Source: Camillea tinctor (lineage: Eukaryota > Ascomycota > Sordariomycetes > Xylariales > Xylariaceae). Taken from it: a DNA stretch of 64,000 nucleotides. Positions 11,754 to 24,178 of the stretch are shown here, piece after piece (the stretch's first letter is position 1; each line of letters starts with the position of its first letter). The DNA lies in NCBI GenBank assembly GCA_022578605.1, contig MU394059.1:744001-808000 (forward strand), in the 5' to 3' direction. The translations under genes were made by a program, and so were the position numbers. The notes below the pieces were generated by a model that was not told the origin of the DNA, did no database searches, and was given only the letters and a program-made list of their open reading frames with translations.

Positions 11754-12663
11754 AATAAAACAAAAAAAGGAAAAAAGAAGAAGAGAAGAAAAATAACCTA
11801 GGTTAGTGTACGAAGGTGACTCCAAGGAAGTGGGATGAATAACTTGCATTGCATGGCGGCGTTGGTTTTAGGCAGATGGCCAAATTGCCCATGACCCCTT
11901 TGCATATATAGGATGGCGTTAGCTGTAACTACTGTTTTCTGCTGATGTTGGAGTATTCCGTATCAGCCAATTATTAATATGGGATGGATGGATAGATGGA
12001 TGTATGGATCCATTAGGTTAGGTTATTCTTGAGTTGCGATTCCTAACATGCCATTATAGATCACAACAGAACTGTATAAATTTTATAAAATAAAGGATAA
12101 AAGATAAATTAAATTATAATGGCACTCTAGATGGCATTCGGAATGCACAACTTAGTAATAAGCTAATATCCCCATGGTAAAAAAATAACTTTATGCTGGC
12201 GTAGGTGTAAGTAAGTATGAGGTGTAAGTGTAAGTGGATATACACTAGACAGTGGTTGTGTTACCATACGCGCAACCTTTCTTACCAACTAACCTAATAG
12301 GTTAGAACATGGAAAAGATAAAGAGGATTTCTCCAACTAAGGGCGCTAAGATAAGTTAGATAGTGGGCTTGTACCTAGCTACCCCTCCAATCCTAGCTCA
12401 ATCGCACTCAATCGCACTCACAAGCATATTACAATTTTTTTTTTCCCGCGATTGAAATTTTGCTTCGTCTTAGACTCGGTCATCTCGTTTATTTCCCGAG
12501 TCCGTTGTCGTCCAATTCCCTCGTAACTCTTCCTCTTCCTCTTCTAGCTATTCCGTACCTTTGGCGCCATTCTACATTCTCTATAATTAATATATATATT
12601 TTTTCTTTCCAAGAATCATCGATCTTTACGAAGAAAAACGAGAGGGGAGAAAAAACACACACA
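11754..12663. other. Intergenic spacer RPC82-GGC1
   Basis: This holds the RPC82 3' region and GGC1 promoter. A 10-base direct repeat (CAATCGCACT twice, about 12399-12420) and a poly-T run sit about 240 bases upstream of GGC1. The open frames 12460-12774 and 12489-12734 fall in the GGC1 5' leader and look spurious. Confidence 0.55.
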
Positions 12664-14006
12664 ATGGCGCCCATGGTAGCTAGTAAAGAGCGCGAGTCGA
12701 ATCTGGCACGACTCCTAGGCTCCGGTATGTCCAAAGCTGATACTATTACTTCAGTCTCACACCCGTCTAACTAAACTACTATACAGGTACTGCTGGTATT
12801 TCCGAATTGGCTGTGTTCCACCCTGTGCGTTGCCTTGGTTCTCCCAGAAACATTCTATGACTAATACGCCGAAAGGTCGACACCATCGCGAAGCGTTTGA
12901 TGAGCAACCAGACAAAGGTATGGACGACATATTCGACTCTTACATACTAAGAGAATCTGGCTAACTAGAGAGCCGAGTAGATCACAAACGCTAGCCAGTT
13001 GAACGCAGTCATCTTCAAGGACAAGGCCGCCGCTCCCGCAGGCCGAAAGTTCTTTTCGCTCTTCCCAGGTCTAGGATATGCCGCTGGATACAAGGTTAGT
13101 ATCCCCCCCAATTCCCACTAGACAGGGAGAAATAGAGGAGAAAAAAAGAACTGAAAGAAAGGCAGGTCCTCCAAAGAATATATAAGTATGGTGGTCAGCC
13201 GATAGCACGAGACTACCTGGCGGCGCATTATGGCAAGGATTTCGAAAGCGCTTTCGGCAAGAAGACAGGCAAGGCTATCATGCACTCGACAGCCGGAAGG
13301 TAGGGCACCTATTCCAATCCCGCCAATCTTCCATCTGTTGCTAATGGTAATGCGATACAGTCTTATCGGTATCGGCGAGATTGTCCTGCTCCCTCTGGAC
13401 GTGCTTAAGATCAAGCGCCAGACCAACCCCGAAGCCTTCCGAGGTCGTGGTATCTTCAAGATTGTGGCTGATGAAGGATTCGGCCTATACCGTGGCTGGG
13501 GCTGGACTGCGGCCAGAAACGCCCCCGGTTCATTCGCTGTACGTTGAAGCCCATGATGTTCTTGGCCTCTTGTTCAAGCTAACGCTTCTACTTCCATAGC
13601 TCTTCGGTGGTTCGGCTTTCACCAAGGAATATGTTTTCGCTTTGAATGATTACAACCAGGCCTCGTGGTTCCAGAACTTTATTGCGTCTATCGCCGGTGC
13701 CTCAGCTTCGCTTGTTGTGTCGGCTCCGCTGGATGTTATCAAGACGCGGATTCAGAACCGAAACTTCGAGAACCCCGAGAGTGGCTTCCGGATCTTGACT
13801 AACATGGCCAAGAACGAGGGATTCTCCAGTTTCTTCAAGGGACTGGTACCCAAGGTAAGAAATGCCATCGAAAATGACTTGTCTAGTCAGTATCACACTA
13901 ACCAAACCGTCTCTTCCCATAGCTCCTTATGACTGGGCCCAAGTTGGTGTTCTCTTTCTGGCTCGCGCAAACGCTTATCCCTGCTTTCGACGGCATGTTG
14001 AAATAG
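12664..14006 (+). CDS. GGC1: Mitochondrial GTP/GDP carrier Ggc1
   Basis: Ggc1 (Yhm1) imports GTP into mitochondria in exchange for GDP, supporting matrix translation and iron balance. Eight exons: 12664..12724, 12787..12824, 12876..12917, 12981..13094, 13166..13299, 13361..13538, 13600..13854 and 13923..14006, giving 301 residues with three carrier repeats. The signatures are HPVDTIAKRL (about residue 32), LPLDVLKIKR and APLDVIKTRI. The text GTAGISELAVFHPVDTIAKR and GYKVLQRIYKYGGQPIARDY is typical of the Ggc1 branch. The closing block is GPKLVFSFWLAQTLIPAFDG. All introns are short (51-71 bases) with GTATGT- or GTAAGA-like donors. Seven introns in a 300-residue gene is dense for this window. 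The start ATG has a good context (ACAATGGC). Confidence 0.93.
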
Positions 14007-15161
14007 AAGGTGGCCATACACACTAGATAGCATACATCATCTCAGGGGAAAATGTATTTATAGAACAACGGCGCAAACGGTCTGGGACATGTATATAGAT
14101 TATGGTCGAGCCGGTGTTTGTTAAGAGGAGGTATCTGTGCTCACAGCAGATAATCTTATTTGCTAGAGGAAGAAGATGACGATGACGGCACGGGCTATAA
14201 TACCTAGGTATGGAACGGAATAAAAGACTCGACTCTATGCAATATTAATCATCTACACTAGTGTACTATAGTGCAGCATGTTTCAATGTATCAACTTTGT
14301 ACTAGATTATGTGCTCGTACTTACAAATCAGGTAAATGACTAGTTTAATAGTTGCCCAAAACAACAAGAATGCTCTACGCTATGCCCAACCTGAATATCA
14401 ATATGGATACAGATAACTCTCCATGGACCAATGGAAAGCTATGGACTTAACTAGCAGGCGGGTAGGGTATATACCGAAACACATTGCCAAGACCATAAAG
14501 TTGTAACAAATAGTGCAGTGCGTAGCCGAGCTAAATGACATGCTCAACTTAAAAAAAAAAGTTGAACCAGTAACAGGAATCTTTCGGTGTAAGTGAGTAC
14601 AAATCGTGCCCTGTCGTGCATGATCGACTGATAGTTTGGTGAGACGCCTTACCCGGATTGGTCTAGCGTGCATGCGTCGACATTTTATCTCCAGAGGGCC
14701 CAAGCTTTGGTTGCTGGGGCAGCGACGATGGATGTTGCTAGGCGCCGTGGGATTGGGCAGTTGCCCTTTCCTTTTTGTTTACCCAGGCTCTGAGCCCAAG
14801 AGATTCCCCACTATGTTGTGTGTTGATCCCGCTTCCATCATAAACCCACAACTTTAGAACTTGTTGATACCGCTTGCTCCAAGCTTCCTTGTGCTTTTTT
14901 AGAAAGGCCACAAAAGCCATACACTGACCACCACCACCATCATCATCATAAATCATCATCACCACCATCGTCATCATTTTGACTTGTTACTTTTCTTTTC
15001 CACCTTTCTTTCTTTTCCTTTTTCTCCTGTCAGAACTGACTGACAGGCTTCAATTCTTTCTGTTTCCCGCTTGGGGAAGCATATCAATAACACTATACAT
15101 TATCTTCCCAGTCAGACACATCATTCCAATCCGACTGATCTGAATCCCCCGCTGCCCACGC
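14007..15161. other. Intergenic spacer GGC1 to coiled-coil gene
   Basis: This contains a perfect 10-base palindrome TACCTAGGTA at 14211 and a CAC/CAT-rich stretch (about 14930-14975). Pyrimidine-rich sequence lies upstream of the next gene. No supported coding. Confidence 0.55.
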
Positions 15162-18100
15162 ATGCTCAAAATGCCAGCGGTTGAGCACAACAGTCCAGAA
15201 CAACACCTAAGACACTCGCATTCTGCCTCTCTCGGAGGCGCAATCGTCCCAATGTATGTATACCCTCACTCTGCTTGTCTTCGTCTACTTTACTACACAT
15301 TCTCCCACCCCACCTGCTATGTCCTTCATCCGTAGACTAACCAGAAAACACAGGTGGGACAGCTCTGATCCGGAGCGAGCGCCTCCGCCTCTGCCCTTGA
15401 ACCCGCAATCACCAATAGGCCATTCGCCCATAGGCCCTTCTCGCAGCGGTACGTCGCTGGCCATCCAGTCCGCACATGCCGCTTTGCAGGAGAAGGCCCG
15501 TGAGAACTCTCTTGTCCCTCACCTGCCCAAACGCATGACAGACACGTCGCCTGAGCGGGGTATACGAGGCCAGAGTCCACACAAGCGCATGCAGTCTCTC
15601 CAGCCCGGTACTGTGAGGGACATGAGCCTTATGTTAGAAGGCAAAGGGTCTGGACATTCAACTCCCAAAGGATCCCCCGAGAAAGAACGATACGGGAGAC
15701 CATCGACACCTAATCGTGCGAAAGACTACGAGAGAGACCCGAGATCTACTGAGAAGGAGAACACCGCCCCTGGCACTCCTACCCCCATGCCGGCCGGCGT
15801 AACCCCCGTTGCGCGCCCTGCTGTGCGCAGGGCGCCGCATAGTATACTCGGAGAAAGCACACCACCGCAGTCCGCCACCATGCTAGCCTTGCAAAACATG
15901 ACCTCGTCAACCTCGCGCGAACCCGAGCCGCCCTTGGCGAACGTCACGAATAGCTCGGCCGCTATGAAGCCGTCTTCCTACCAGCAGGACTTGTCCAACC
16001 AGTTAATCACCCTTACCAATATCGCAACTGCTCTGCAAAAGGAGATGTCCCAGCTCAGCAGAAGGAGTCGCGACAACGCAACCGATCTGATGAGTCTCAA
16101 AGAGGCAACTCATGCCAGAGACGAGGATATTCGTAAGAGCCTACGAGAACTTGTCTCAAAGGCTAACCACGCCCGAAACCACCACGACGGTTATACGGGC
16201 GGACTCTACCTTGACGATAAAGCTTTCAACACCTCTCCCACACAAAAGAACGCCCGACCCTTCTCACTACCCCGGATCCCATCGCCGAATAGCTTTGCTG
16301 CTTCGATTGATAGGGAGTCGACCCTAAGCACGCCTTCTCTCATGGGAGACTCTCCTGCTACATTCGCACTCCTGGAGAAGATCATCCGGGACATGGGAAC
16401 TAAGGATGGCCAAGACTCGGTAATTACCCGGCTCTCGGAGCTGGCAGACAAACTAGCTGGTATGGCTTCGTCTGCCAAGGTGGAAGAGCTCATTAGCCAT
16501 CTGAAAGCGAGCCGGCAACAGTTGATGCTACCCGCGCCCGGCGCCGGCGGCGGTGGCGGTGGCGGGTCAGATCGGCCGAGGAACCAGAGCTTCGGTAGCG
16601 ACGAGTCGTCTCAGCCGAAAGAAATTGACTGGAGTCCACACAGCGGTGTTGTCGCGCATAGGGTCGAGAAGTTCATTCACGATAAAGAAGGCCGCCGAAT
16701 GTCTGCTACGCCGCCCCAAACGGGCAACGTGCTTAATGACGATATCATCAAGCTAATCAAATCGGTCAAGGACAGCGTTGCTCAAGGAGGCGGCCTGACC
16801 GCCGAGGTCAAGGCTCTAGTCCGTGAACTACGGGGTGAGGTTCTCGGTATGGGCCGTGAACTCGCTAGGAAACTCGACGAGTCTCATGGTAAGACTCCAG
16901 CCAAGAGCGAGTCCTCCAGCCGGGCCGAATTGGCCAAAATTGTCGAGGAGAGCTTGGAGCAGATCAAGGTGTACATGCATCAACGTCTCCGGGAGCATAG
17001 ACAAGACTCCAGCGACGATCCGAAGATGGCAATTGACTATCAGGAGATATATAATACCATGCGAAACGCTCTCAGTGACTCCCAAATCGGCAAGCGAGAA
17101 GAGCCTGATCTAAAAAGAGACGATGTCATCGAAGCTGTCAAGGAAGCCTGGGAGAACTATAAGCCTGAAATCGAGATACAGCAGCTCGGTCTCGAACGAG
17201 ATGAGGTGCTAGAGTGCCTGAAGGAAGGCCTGCAACAATATGCCCCTCGTAATGACACCCCGCGGGGCGCAACGCAAGAAGAGGTTATGAAGGCGATAAC
17301 GGATGCCATGAAGCATTACGTACCTCCTCAAGTGGAGACGCCTCCAGGCCTCTCTCGCGACGAAGTCCTCGATGCTTTCCGAGAATGCCTCGAAGAGTTC
17401 GAATTCCCAATCGCTCCATCCACAGGACAGGAGCTTACCCGGGATGATATGGTAGATGCCGTGAAGGAGGGTCTAAACTCTTTCGAATTCCCCAATAACA
17501 ATACCGCTCTGGTCCCCCATGGCAAAGACAAGGACAACACTGATTCCGAAGTCGTTGGGAGACTCCACGACATCATGCAGTATATGCGGCAGGAGTTCAA
17601 GGCTATCTCTAACGAGGCCAAAGAAAACGTCGCTTCGAGCGAAAAGGACACTGAACATGTCTTGGATGCTACCAAGGAGGGCTTTGAGACGCTCAGAGCT
17701 CACATGGAGGAATATGTGGATAGGGTTGCTAGTGACTCGAACCAAGAAGAGCTGCTCACAAACCTCACTACCAGCTTTGATAATTTCCGCGAGGAGATTT
17801 CTGGTCTCGTATCCAAGGCCTCGGATGGCTCTCGAGATATGCTCAAACAGGAGATCGAATCACTTCGAGACACCGTGAATTCATCGCTCGTCCCCCATGT
17901 ACCGCCGACGAGTGATCATAGGGAGGTCCTGGAAGCAATCCGCGAGAGCCTTGAGCGGATGCGATGTGAGCTCCACAGACCACACGCGGGCACTACCGAC
18001 ATCCTGGATGCTCTACATGAAGGCTTCAGCGACTTGCGATGCGGCATTGAGCGAATGAGCAACAAGCCAGTTGACTTGACAGCCAATGACGAAATTCTCG

Positions 18101-21100
18101 ATGCCCTCAGGACAGGTCTCGACGATGTTCGTGCCAATATCGACTCTCTTCGGGAGGGTGAACACAATGATAAGGCCCTTGCTCCCTTAGGGGCAATCCA
18201 TTCGGATGCCCTCGTTCCGGCTGATCTAGCCAAGCACGAGGATATCAAGAACCTCGAGGTTGTCCTATCTCAGCTCCGGGTCAAGATGGAGGCTATCGAG
18301 GCCGCCGAGTCTGCACCTCCAGCAGGCGGGTTGTCCAAGGAAGACCTTGCTGAGATAGAAGAGATGATTCGAAATGGTGTTTCCAAAGAAGACCTAAACG
18401 AAATGGGCGCGTTGATTCGAAACGCCGTATCAAAAGAGGATCTAAACGAGGTGGAAGAACTGATCCAAAAGAGCATCTCCAAGGAAGACCTCAACAGAGT
18501 AGAAGAAATGCTGCAAAAGGCGGCCTCCAAGGAGGACTTCAACAAAGTCGAAGAGATGCTCAAGGACATGCAAGACTCGATCGCTTTTCGCCCAAGAAAG
18601 GAGGGCGACCCGCCAATTAATCCCGAAGACGGAGCAACAAAGGAAGATGTTATCGCCATCGAGACTATTCTCCGGAACACCAAAGCACAGATAGATGACC
18701 TCGTCGAGGGTGAACAGGCAGTACGAAAGGACCACATTGATGCGATCGAAGCCCTCGTCCTTGAGGCGAAGGAGTCTCTTGGGTCTGTCTCCACCGAGCT
18801 GGAAACCATGACGCGCAAAGAGGACATTGTTCGCATCGAATCTCTTCTAACCCAGGTCAACGCATCGCTTGATGAAGTAAAGGATCGGGCAGACAAAGCC
18901 CTCGAAGATCCCGAGAAGGTCACCAAAACGGATGTCGACGCAGTCGAGGCAGCCGTCCTGGACCTTAAGTCTGTTCTTGATCAGGTGGTTAAATCTGAGA
19001 TCGCCTCATTGCCTTCCAAAGACGACCTCAAAACCATTGAAGATATCGTCCGAGAACTGAAGGAAGGTATCGAAACTGAAACGGAAAACCACTCTAAAGC
19101 CATCGTTGAGCGACAAACGGAGAACGTCGGCATTAGTGAGCGGATCGCTGAGATGAGAGCTTTCCTGCAAGAGCTCCAAGGCACTGTCAAGGCCGATATT
19201 GCCACTGCCTCTTCCAAAGACGATCTTAAGAATTTGGAGGAGCTCATCAACGAAGTCAAGGAAAATAACTCCAAGGCTATTGTAGAACGACACACCGAGA
19301 ACGTCGGCATTAGCGAAAGAGTGACCGAGGTCACCGCTTTCCTGCATGAGTTCCAAGATATAGTCAAGGAGAAACTCGATGCTGGTGGAAATGGCATTGA
19401 GGCTCTTTCTAAACTCCTTGAGAGCCTTGGTGAGACCATTGGACAAAATGCCAATGTCGGCAACGATGTGAAGGAAATGTTCGGTCTGATGAAGTCCGAA
19501 TTCGAAGACTCCAAGGCTACTCTGGCCGGTGCAAAGCTCGACACGGATGAGAAAATCAACTTGACAACCGAGGTTCTCGCCGTAAAACTTGATGAGAAGA
19601 TTGGTGAGCTCGTGACGAAGTACGAGGAGTTCCAACTTGTCATAGAAGATCGAGCGAAAGCAGGAGAGGTCAGAGACGAGAAAATGGAAGCTGAAATGGT
19701 CGGCAACAAGGCCATTGCAGAAGAACTGAAAGTTCTCGTTGATACCCTCGGCTCGACTGTCACTGATTCCCTCGAAAAGATGGAAGAGGCCTCCAAGACG
19801 GTGTTCGAGAAGGTCGAGATACTCTACGGCAAGTCTGAGGACAACCATGCGGATGGAAAGATGGAACATCAGATGACTCGCGACCAAGTCAAAGAAGTCA
19901 TGGGCCTATTTGAAGGCCTACAAGGTCGCGTTTCTGAATTCCAGCCAAAACTTTTAGACTCGGTTAGAGACATCCTGCTCATCGTCGGACAGCACTATGA
20001 ATATTCCAAGAACTCCGTTACCGATCTTCAGAAGTACATTGAAGATTCCAAGCCGGAACTTCCTCTGCTGCCCCCGCCAGTTGAGAAGTATGACGATGCT
20101 GTAGTTCAGTCGAAGCTCGACAAGATTGAGAACGAGGTGCACTACAAATTAGACAGGCTGATGGAACACACGCAAACTGCTACCAAAGCATACGCTCAAC
20201 TCGATACATTGGATCAAGTACACCAAAAGGTTGTCCAGACTGCTGCCGACATCACTGAGTTCCTTTCATCCCAGAAGCAGCGCGCCGAGGATGAGCATCA
20301 AGATCGTGAAAAGCTCCTACAGGAGACCACAATCTCCCTAGAGCGCCAGAAGGCCGAGAAGGAGCAAGTAGAGGTCAACTTGGTTCATCTAAGAGACGAA
20401 GAAGCACAACTACGGGAGTCGGTCCTAGCCCTCCGAGCAGAACAGGAGCTCTTGACCCGTCAGAAGACCCGGCTCACCGCCGACGTTTCCTCGCTCGAGA
20501 CGGCCCTCCATCTCCGCCGTGAGGAACTCCAAGCTATGGACGCCCGGGCCGAGGGCCTAGAGCGCAGAATCCTCGAGGGCGTCCTCGACCACTCGCGTGC
20601 CCTCCTCATGACCAAGTCGGGCGCCAAAGGACGCGACGCTATGAGCCGCAAGCGGGTCTCCTCGGCGGTGCGGTCGAGCCTCGGTCCCGTCGACGGCAAC
20701 GCCACCAAGCCCAAGTCGTCGTCGCGCAACGCGGTGAACATGGCGGTCAACGCGGGCACCCGCGCCTCTAACCGCCGCATCCTGAGCCTCAGCCAGATCA
20801 ACAACAACGTACCCACGGGCGGGCTCAAGCGGAGCCAGAGCGTGCGCACCCCCGCCGCCGACCCACGGAAGAGCAGCTGGGCGGCTGATGGTGGCGGCAG
20901 CAGGCCGGGCTCGAGGAAGGGATACGGCGACCTGGAGAAGGAGAACGTCGGGGTGGTGCCGGTGCCGGAGAGCGAGGAGGAAGGGGAGGCAGAGGATGTC
21001 CATTATCAGAGTGAGGAGGTAGAGGGAGATGAGAGGCGCTCGAGCCATGGCACCACGGTCATCAATGCTGCTGAGGATGGGCTGAACGAGGATGAGGATT

Positions 21101-21141
21101 ACGCGGTTGTGGAATCGAATGAGGGGGAGCTTGTCGAGTGA
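15162..21141 (+). CDS. Large repeat-rich coiled-coil protein of unknown function
   Basis: I know of no characterised function; comparable fungal proteins are usually labelled chromosome-segregation-like. Exons are 15162..15253 and 15354..21141, giving 1959 residues. The first exon reads MLKMPAVEHNSPEQHLRHSH and ends in Met-Trp at the splice, giving PMWDSSDPERAPPPLPLNP. The long open frame starting at 15256 translates the intron (GTATGT donor, GACTAACC branch, ACAG acceptor) and is wrong at its N-terminus. Residues 1-450 are Ser/Pro-rich and probably disordered. Residues about 615-960 hold repeats of the type DEVLDAVKEGLxxF. Residues about 1023-1105 hold five 16-residue SKEDLNEVEE units. Then comes a 60-residue unit present twice (TENVGISER). 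Residues about 1700-1820 form a continuous coiled coil (EQVEVNLVHLRDEEAQLRES). The tail is basic and ends acidic. Confidence 0.85.
17113..18160 (+). repeat. In-protein repeats of DEVLDAxKEGL type
   Basis: About nine degenerate copies occur. They include RDDVIEAVKEAW, RDEVLECLKEGL, QEEVMKAITDAM, RDEVLDAFRECL, RDDMVDAVKEGL, TEHVLDATKEGF, REVLEAIRESL, TTDILDALHEGF and NDEILDALRTGL. Spacing is about 35-45 residues in the first five and irregular after that. Confidence 0.75.
18334..18572 (+). repeat. Five 16-residue SKEDL repeats
   Basis: Five consecutive 48-base units each begin SKED(L/F). The third residue block is acidic (EVEE) and is followed by hydrophobic LIQK/MLQK. The period of 16 is not a heptad multiple. 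Confidence 0.85.
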
Positions 21142-22423
21142 AGGTGACGGTAGTCGATCATCTCTCTTCTTTTTTTTTTCCGGTTTCCTTGCTGAGCGAG
21201 GGAGAAAGATGGAACAGGGGGTTGAGTTCCTAGGCGGTATGATGAAATGATTATAGGGACGAAACACCGGTTTTATGACATTGCTATGGCTATGAAACTA
21301 TGGCCTATGGATATGTGGGGGGAGATGGACGAAGATTCTTGTCTGTGTATGTGCGCGCGCGTATATGGCTTTTTCCGAACAGGTCTTTTTCTTTTTTCTT
21401 TTACTTTATTTTTTTTCTTCTTACTCATTTCTCGGTCCTCTGTTTTTATCGTCATCCTGCTTCCTACGCTCCGAGGGGAGTAAAAGTAGGTAGATGATCG
21501 TATGGTGAGGGAATAGAGAAGAGGAGTGTGAGAGTTGAGGGGAGTGGGTTGGGATAGGACGGGATAGGGTAGGAAACGGGGGGTTTTAAGGGGTTGTTCT
21601 CTTGTCCCCTTCTTTTTTTTCCTTTTATGTTCTCCTGTTAGTTTATATCTGTGGTACTTCCAAATATCCCCCGTTGACAATTCATGTCTTTTTTTTTCTG
21701 TTTATTGGATTCCCCCTACACACGTACCCTCTCCGCTGAAGAGACTTGATTGTTCTTTTTTTTTTCTTTTTTTTCTTTTTTGAGTTGTAAAGAGGAGCTT
21801 TGGCTAGGAAGGGGTAGGCAGAGGAAGCCTACTTGTTGCTTTGAACTGATTGATACCACGAAGGGGGGGAAAGGATGATGAGGATAGTGAAGAGGGGGGG
21901 GAACGGTCTCCTTTTTTCTTACAGTTGCGTCTCGTTGTGTCTTGTGTTGTCTCGATATCCCATACGTACTTACTACCATTAGTTGTGGAAAGCAAAAGTC
22001 ATGTAGGTAGTTTAATTGTGAGAAAGAAACAAAATATGATGATTCACGAAAAAAAAAACCCCTTGCTCTTAACATATAAGTGAAATGAATTACTGTGATA
22101 AAATTTGCCTGTGCCTTGGATTCACTTGCTCGTTTCTTGGATTTACGAGATGGAAATGAATCCACGTCGAAAGTGATATATACTATCTCAATGGTATTCG
22201 AATAACTCGTAATTTATAATGATGTAACCTAGGCCATCGATCATAAGCATCTACTCATATTGATGCTTGTTGTGTTTTTTCCTTTCATATGAAGAAAAGT
22301 GAGGGAAGAGTGCTATGTATTTTGTGACTTTTCTTCTTCTCACCCCACACGCCCCCTACCCTATCCTCCTACCCTCTTCTTCCTTGCTTATATCCTGCTT
22401 ATCTCCATATCTGCCTCGCTAAC
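21142..22423. other. Convergent spacer, coiled-coil gene and mitochondrial SerRS
   Basis: This contains both 3' regions, poly-T runs (21170, 21405, 21760) and purine tracts near 21880. Open frames here (for example 21273-21680 and 21716-22165) are translations of low-complexity tracts. Confidence 0.55.
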
Positions 22424-24178
22424 CTACTTCCGTCTATGCTTCAACCCGATCTTCTCCTTGCCGTCCATCCAGGGGCGCAGGCACTCGGGGATAGTGACCT
22501 CCATGCTGGCCTCGTCCCAGTGGTTCTCGAGCAGGGCGGCGAGGACGCGGGGGACGGCCATGGCGGTGCCGTTGACGGTCCAGGGGTACTCCATCTTGCG
22601 GGCGCCGTCGGGGGCGGGGGCGGCGCGGAGGCGGGTGCCGAGGCGGCGGGACTGGTAGTCGGTGCAGACGCTGGCGCTGGTGACCTCGCCCCAGCCGTGG
22701 TTCTTGGCGCGGCGGCTGGGGAAGTACACCTCGACGTCGACCTTGCGGGTCGCGGAGGCGCCGAGGTCGGCGGCGGGCATCTCCAGCACGCGCGCGCGCA
22801 GGCCCAGGCGCCCGAGGATCTCGCACTGCAGGTCGAGCATCTCGTCGAGCACGGCGGCGGCGGCGGGCGCGGACGGGCACGTCCACGCGAACATCTCGAC
22901 CTTGCTGAACTCGTGCACGCGGTACAGGCCCTTGGTGTCGGCGCCGCGGGCGCCGGCCTCGGCGCGGTAGCACCGCGAGGAGCCGACGAGCTTGGCGGGC
23001 AGCTCGGACTGCTCGAGCACGGTGTTGGCGCGCAGGGCGGCGAGGGGGATCTCGGCGGTGCCGGCGAGGCTGAGCTCGGGCTTGCCGCGGGAGGCGTCGG
23101 CGGCGGACTGGGCAAGCGCGTACACCTGCTGCTCGCCGTTCTGGTCGCGCGGTTGGAAGCCGCACGCGGCGCCGATGTGGCTGTATACGATGCTGGGCGG
23201 GATCACGTGGCGCCAGGGCTGGTGCTCACCGGCGCTGCTGCCGTCTTCGACCGAGCGGTGCTTGGTTACTACCGACAGCGCGTATTGAATCAGCGCATGC
23301 TCGAGCTGGGCTCCTTCGTCCAGCAGGTAGTACCACCCCCAGCCGGAGCTCGAGGCCGCACCAGCGAAATCCAGGATGCCCAATTCCGAACCGATATGCA
23401 CATGTGAGCGCCAGACCCGGTCCGAGTCCGAGTCCGGGTCAGTGGGGTCCGGGGCCGGGGCCGTCGAGGGTTCCGGACAGAGATCCTCGTTGATGTAGCG
23501 TATGACGACAGGCTCTTCGCCCCGCGGCGTCGCAGCGGAGGTCAAGTTGGGGATTGCGAGTGCGAGATCGGCCATCTCGGCCGCAAGACGAGCTTCATCC
23601 TCCTCAATGGTTGAAAGGGCCTGCTTCACTTTGCGCGCCTCCTCAAGCAGCTGCTCGCGGGTCATGGACTTGAGGTCGCTTAGGGTTGATTTAGTAGTTG
23701 TCGCATCGCCACTCTCAGCCTTAACGCTTGATAATTGACCTTGCTCATCATCCTCATGCTGGATCGTGGCCGGGTTCGCAATGTGTCGGCGCAAGACGTT
23801 CCCGCGCTCGCGCAGACTGCGCCCTTCTCGCTGACGACCCTGCCACTGCGCAAACAGATCAGCGATTCGCGCTGGATATGTCGACTGTTTCTTGTAGTTG
23901 CGCTCAAGGCAGTTCTTCTCGTATAGCTCTACATTTTGGCGGATGTGTTTAATATCGATGTTAGGCCGCGGGGCCGTAGGGGGTGGCCGCTGTGCGCTTG
24001 AAGAGGAGGAATCGGGTCCGGGTTCGGCAGCGGCATGGAATTTGGTGTTCGAGCCGTGGAAGTACCGTGCGTGATTTATAACGACAGTGGCGATATTCGT
24101 CGTTCGGATCGATGGCGGAGGACGTCGCACTAAGCGACATTGGAGGCATATAAATGGTGTTCGTGATATTATTCTCAT
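22424..24178 (-). CDS. DIA4: Seryl-tRNA synthetase, mitochondrial
   Basis: This enzyme charges mitochondrial tRNA-Ser with serine. It is a single exon of 584 residues. Residues 1-50 form an Arg-rich, acid-free presequence (MRIISRTPFICLQCRLVRRP). Residues about 72-215 are the tRNA-binding coiled-coil arm (IDIKHIRQNVELYEKNCLER, later MTREQLLEEARKVKQALS, NLTS). The class II core carries GTAEIPLAAL (373-382), motif 2 with CYRAEAGARGADTKGLYRVH (403-422) and FSKVEMF. Motif 3 is VNGTAMAVPRVLAALLENHW (535-554). A Ser/Pro/Asp-rich insert (about 234-255) follows the arm. The name is by homology to yeast Dia4. The 3' half (22480-23200) is strikingly GC-rich, with G or C at nearly every third position, unlike the 5' half. 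I see no intron. Confidence 0.92.
   Translation of the reverse strand: MRIISRTPFICLQCRLVRRPPPSIRTTNIATVVINHARYFHGSNTKFHAAAEPGPDSSSSSAQRPPPTAPRPNIDIKHIRQNVELYEKNCLERNYKKQSTYPARIADLFAQWQGRQREGRSLRERGNVLRRHIANPATIQHEDDEQGQLSSVKAESGDATTTKSTLSDLKSMTREQLLEEARKVKQALSTIEEDEARLAAEMADLALAIPNLTSAATPRGEEPVVIRYINEDLCPEPSTAPAPDPTDPDSDSDRVWRSHVHIGSELGILDFAGAASSSGWGWYYLLDEGAQLEHALIQYALSVVTKHRSVEDGSSAGEHQPWRHVIPPSIVYSHIGAACGFQPRDQNGEQQVYALAQSAADASRGKPELSLAGTAEIPLAALRANTVLEQSELPAKLVGSSRCYRAEAGARGADTKGLYRVHEFSKVEMFAWTCPSAPAAAAVLDEMLDLQCEILGRLGLRARVLEMPAADLGASATRKVDVEVYFPSRRAKNHGWGEVTSASVCTDYQSRRLGTRLRAAPAPDGARKMEYPWTVNGTAMAVPRVLAALLENHWDEASMEVTIPECLRPWMDGKEKIGLKHRRK

Noticed and set aside
15256..15353. N-terminal extension MYTLTLLVFVYFTTHS that looks like a signal peptide
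   Set aside because: It is the translation of a GTATGT...ACAG intron. The upstream exon 15162-15253 joins in frame and gives a better N-terminus.
18270..19887. Two overlapping minus-strand frames of 218-293 codons
   Set aside because: Antisense to the repeat part of the coiled-coil gene; their periodicity mirrors the sense repeats.
22436..23407. Plus-strand 323-codon frame opposite mitochondrial SerRS
   Set aside because: Shadow of the GC-rich SerRS coding region; the SerRS motifs on the minus strand are decisive.
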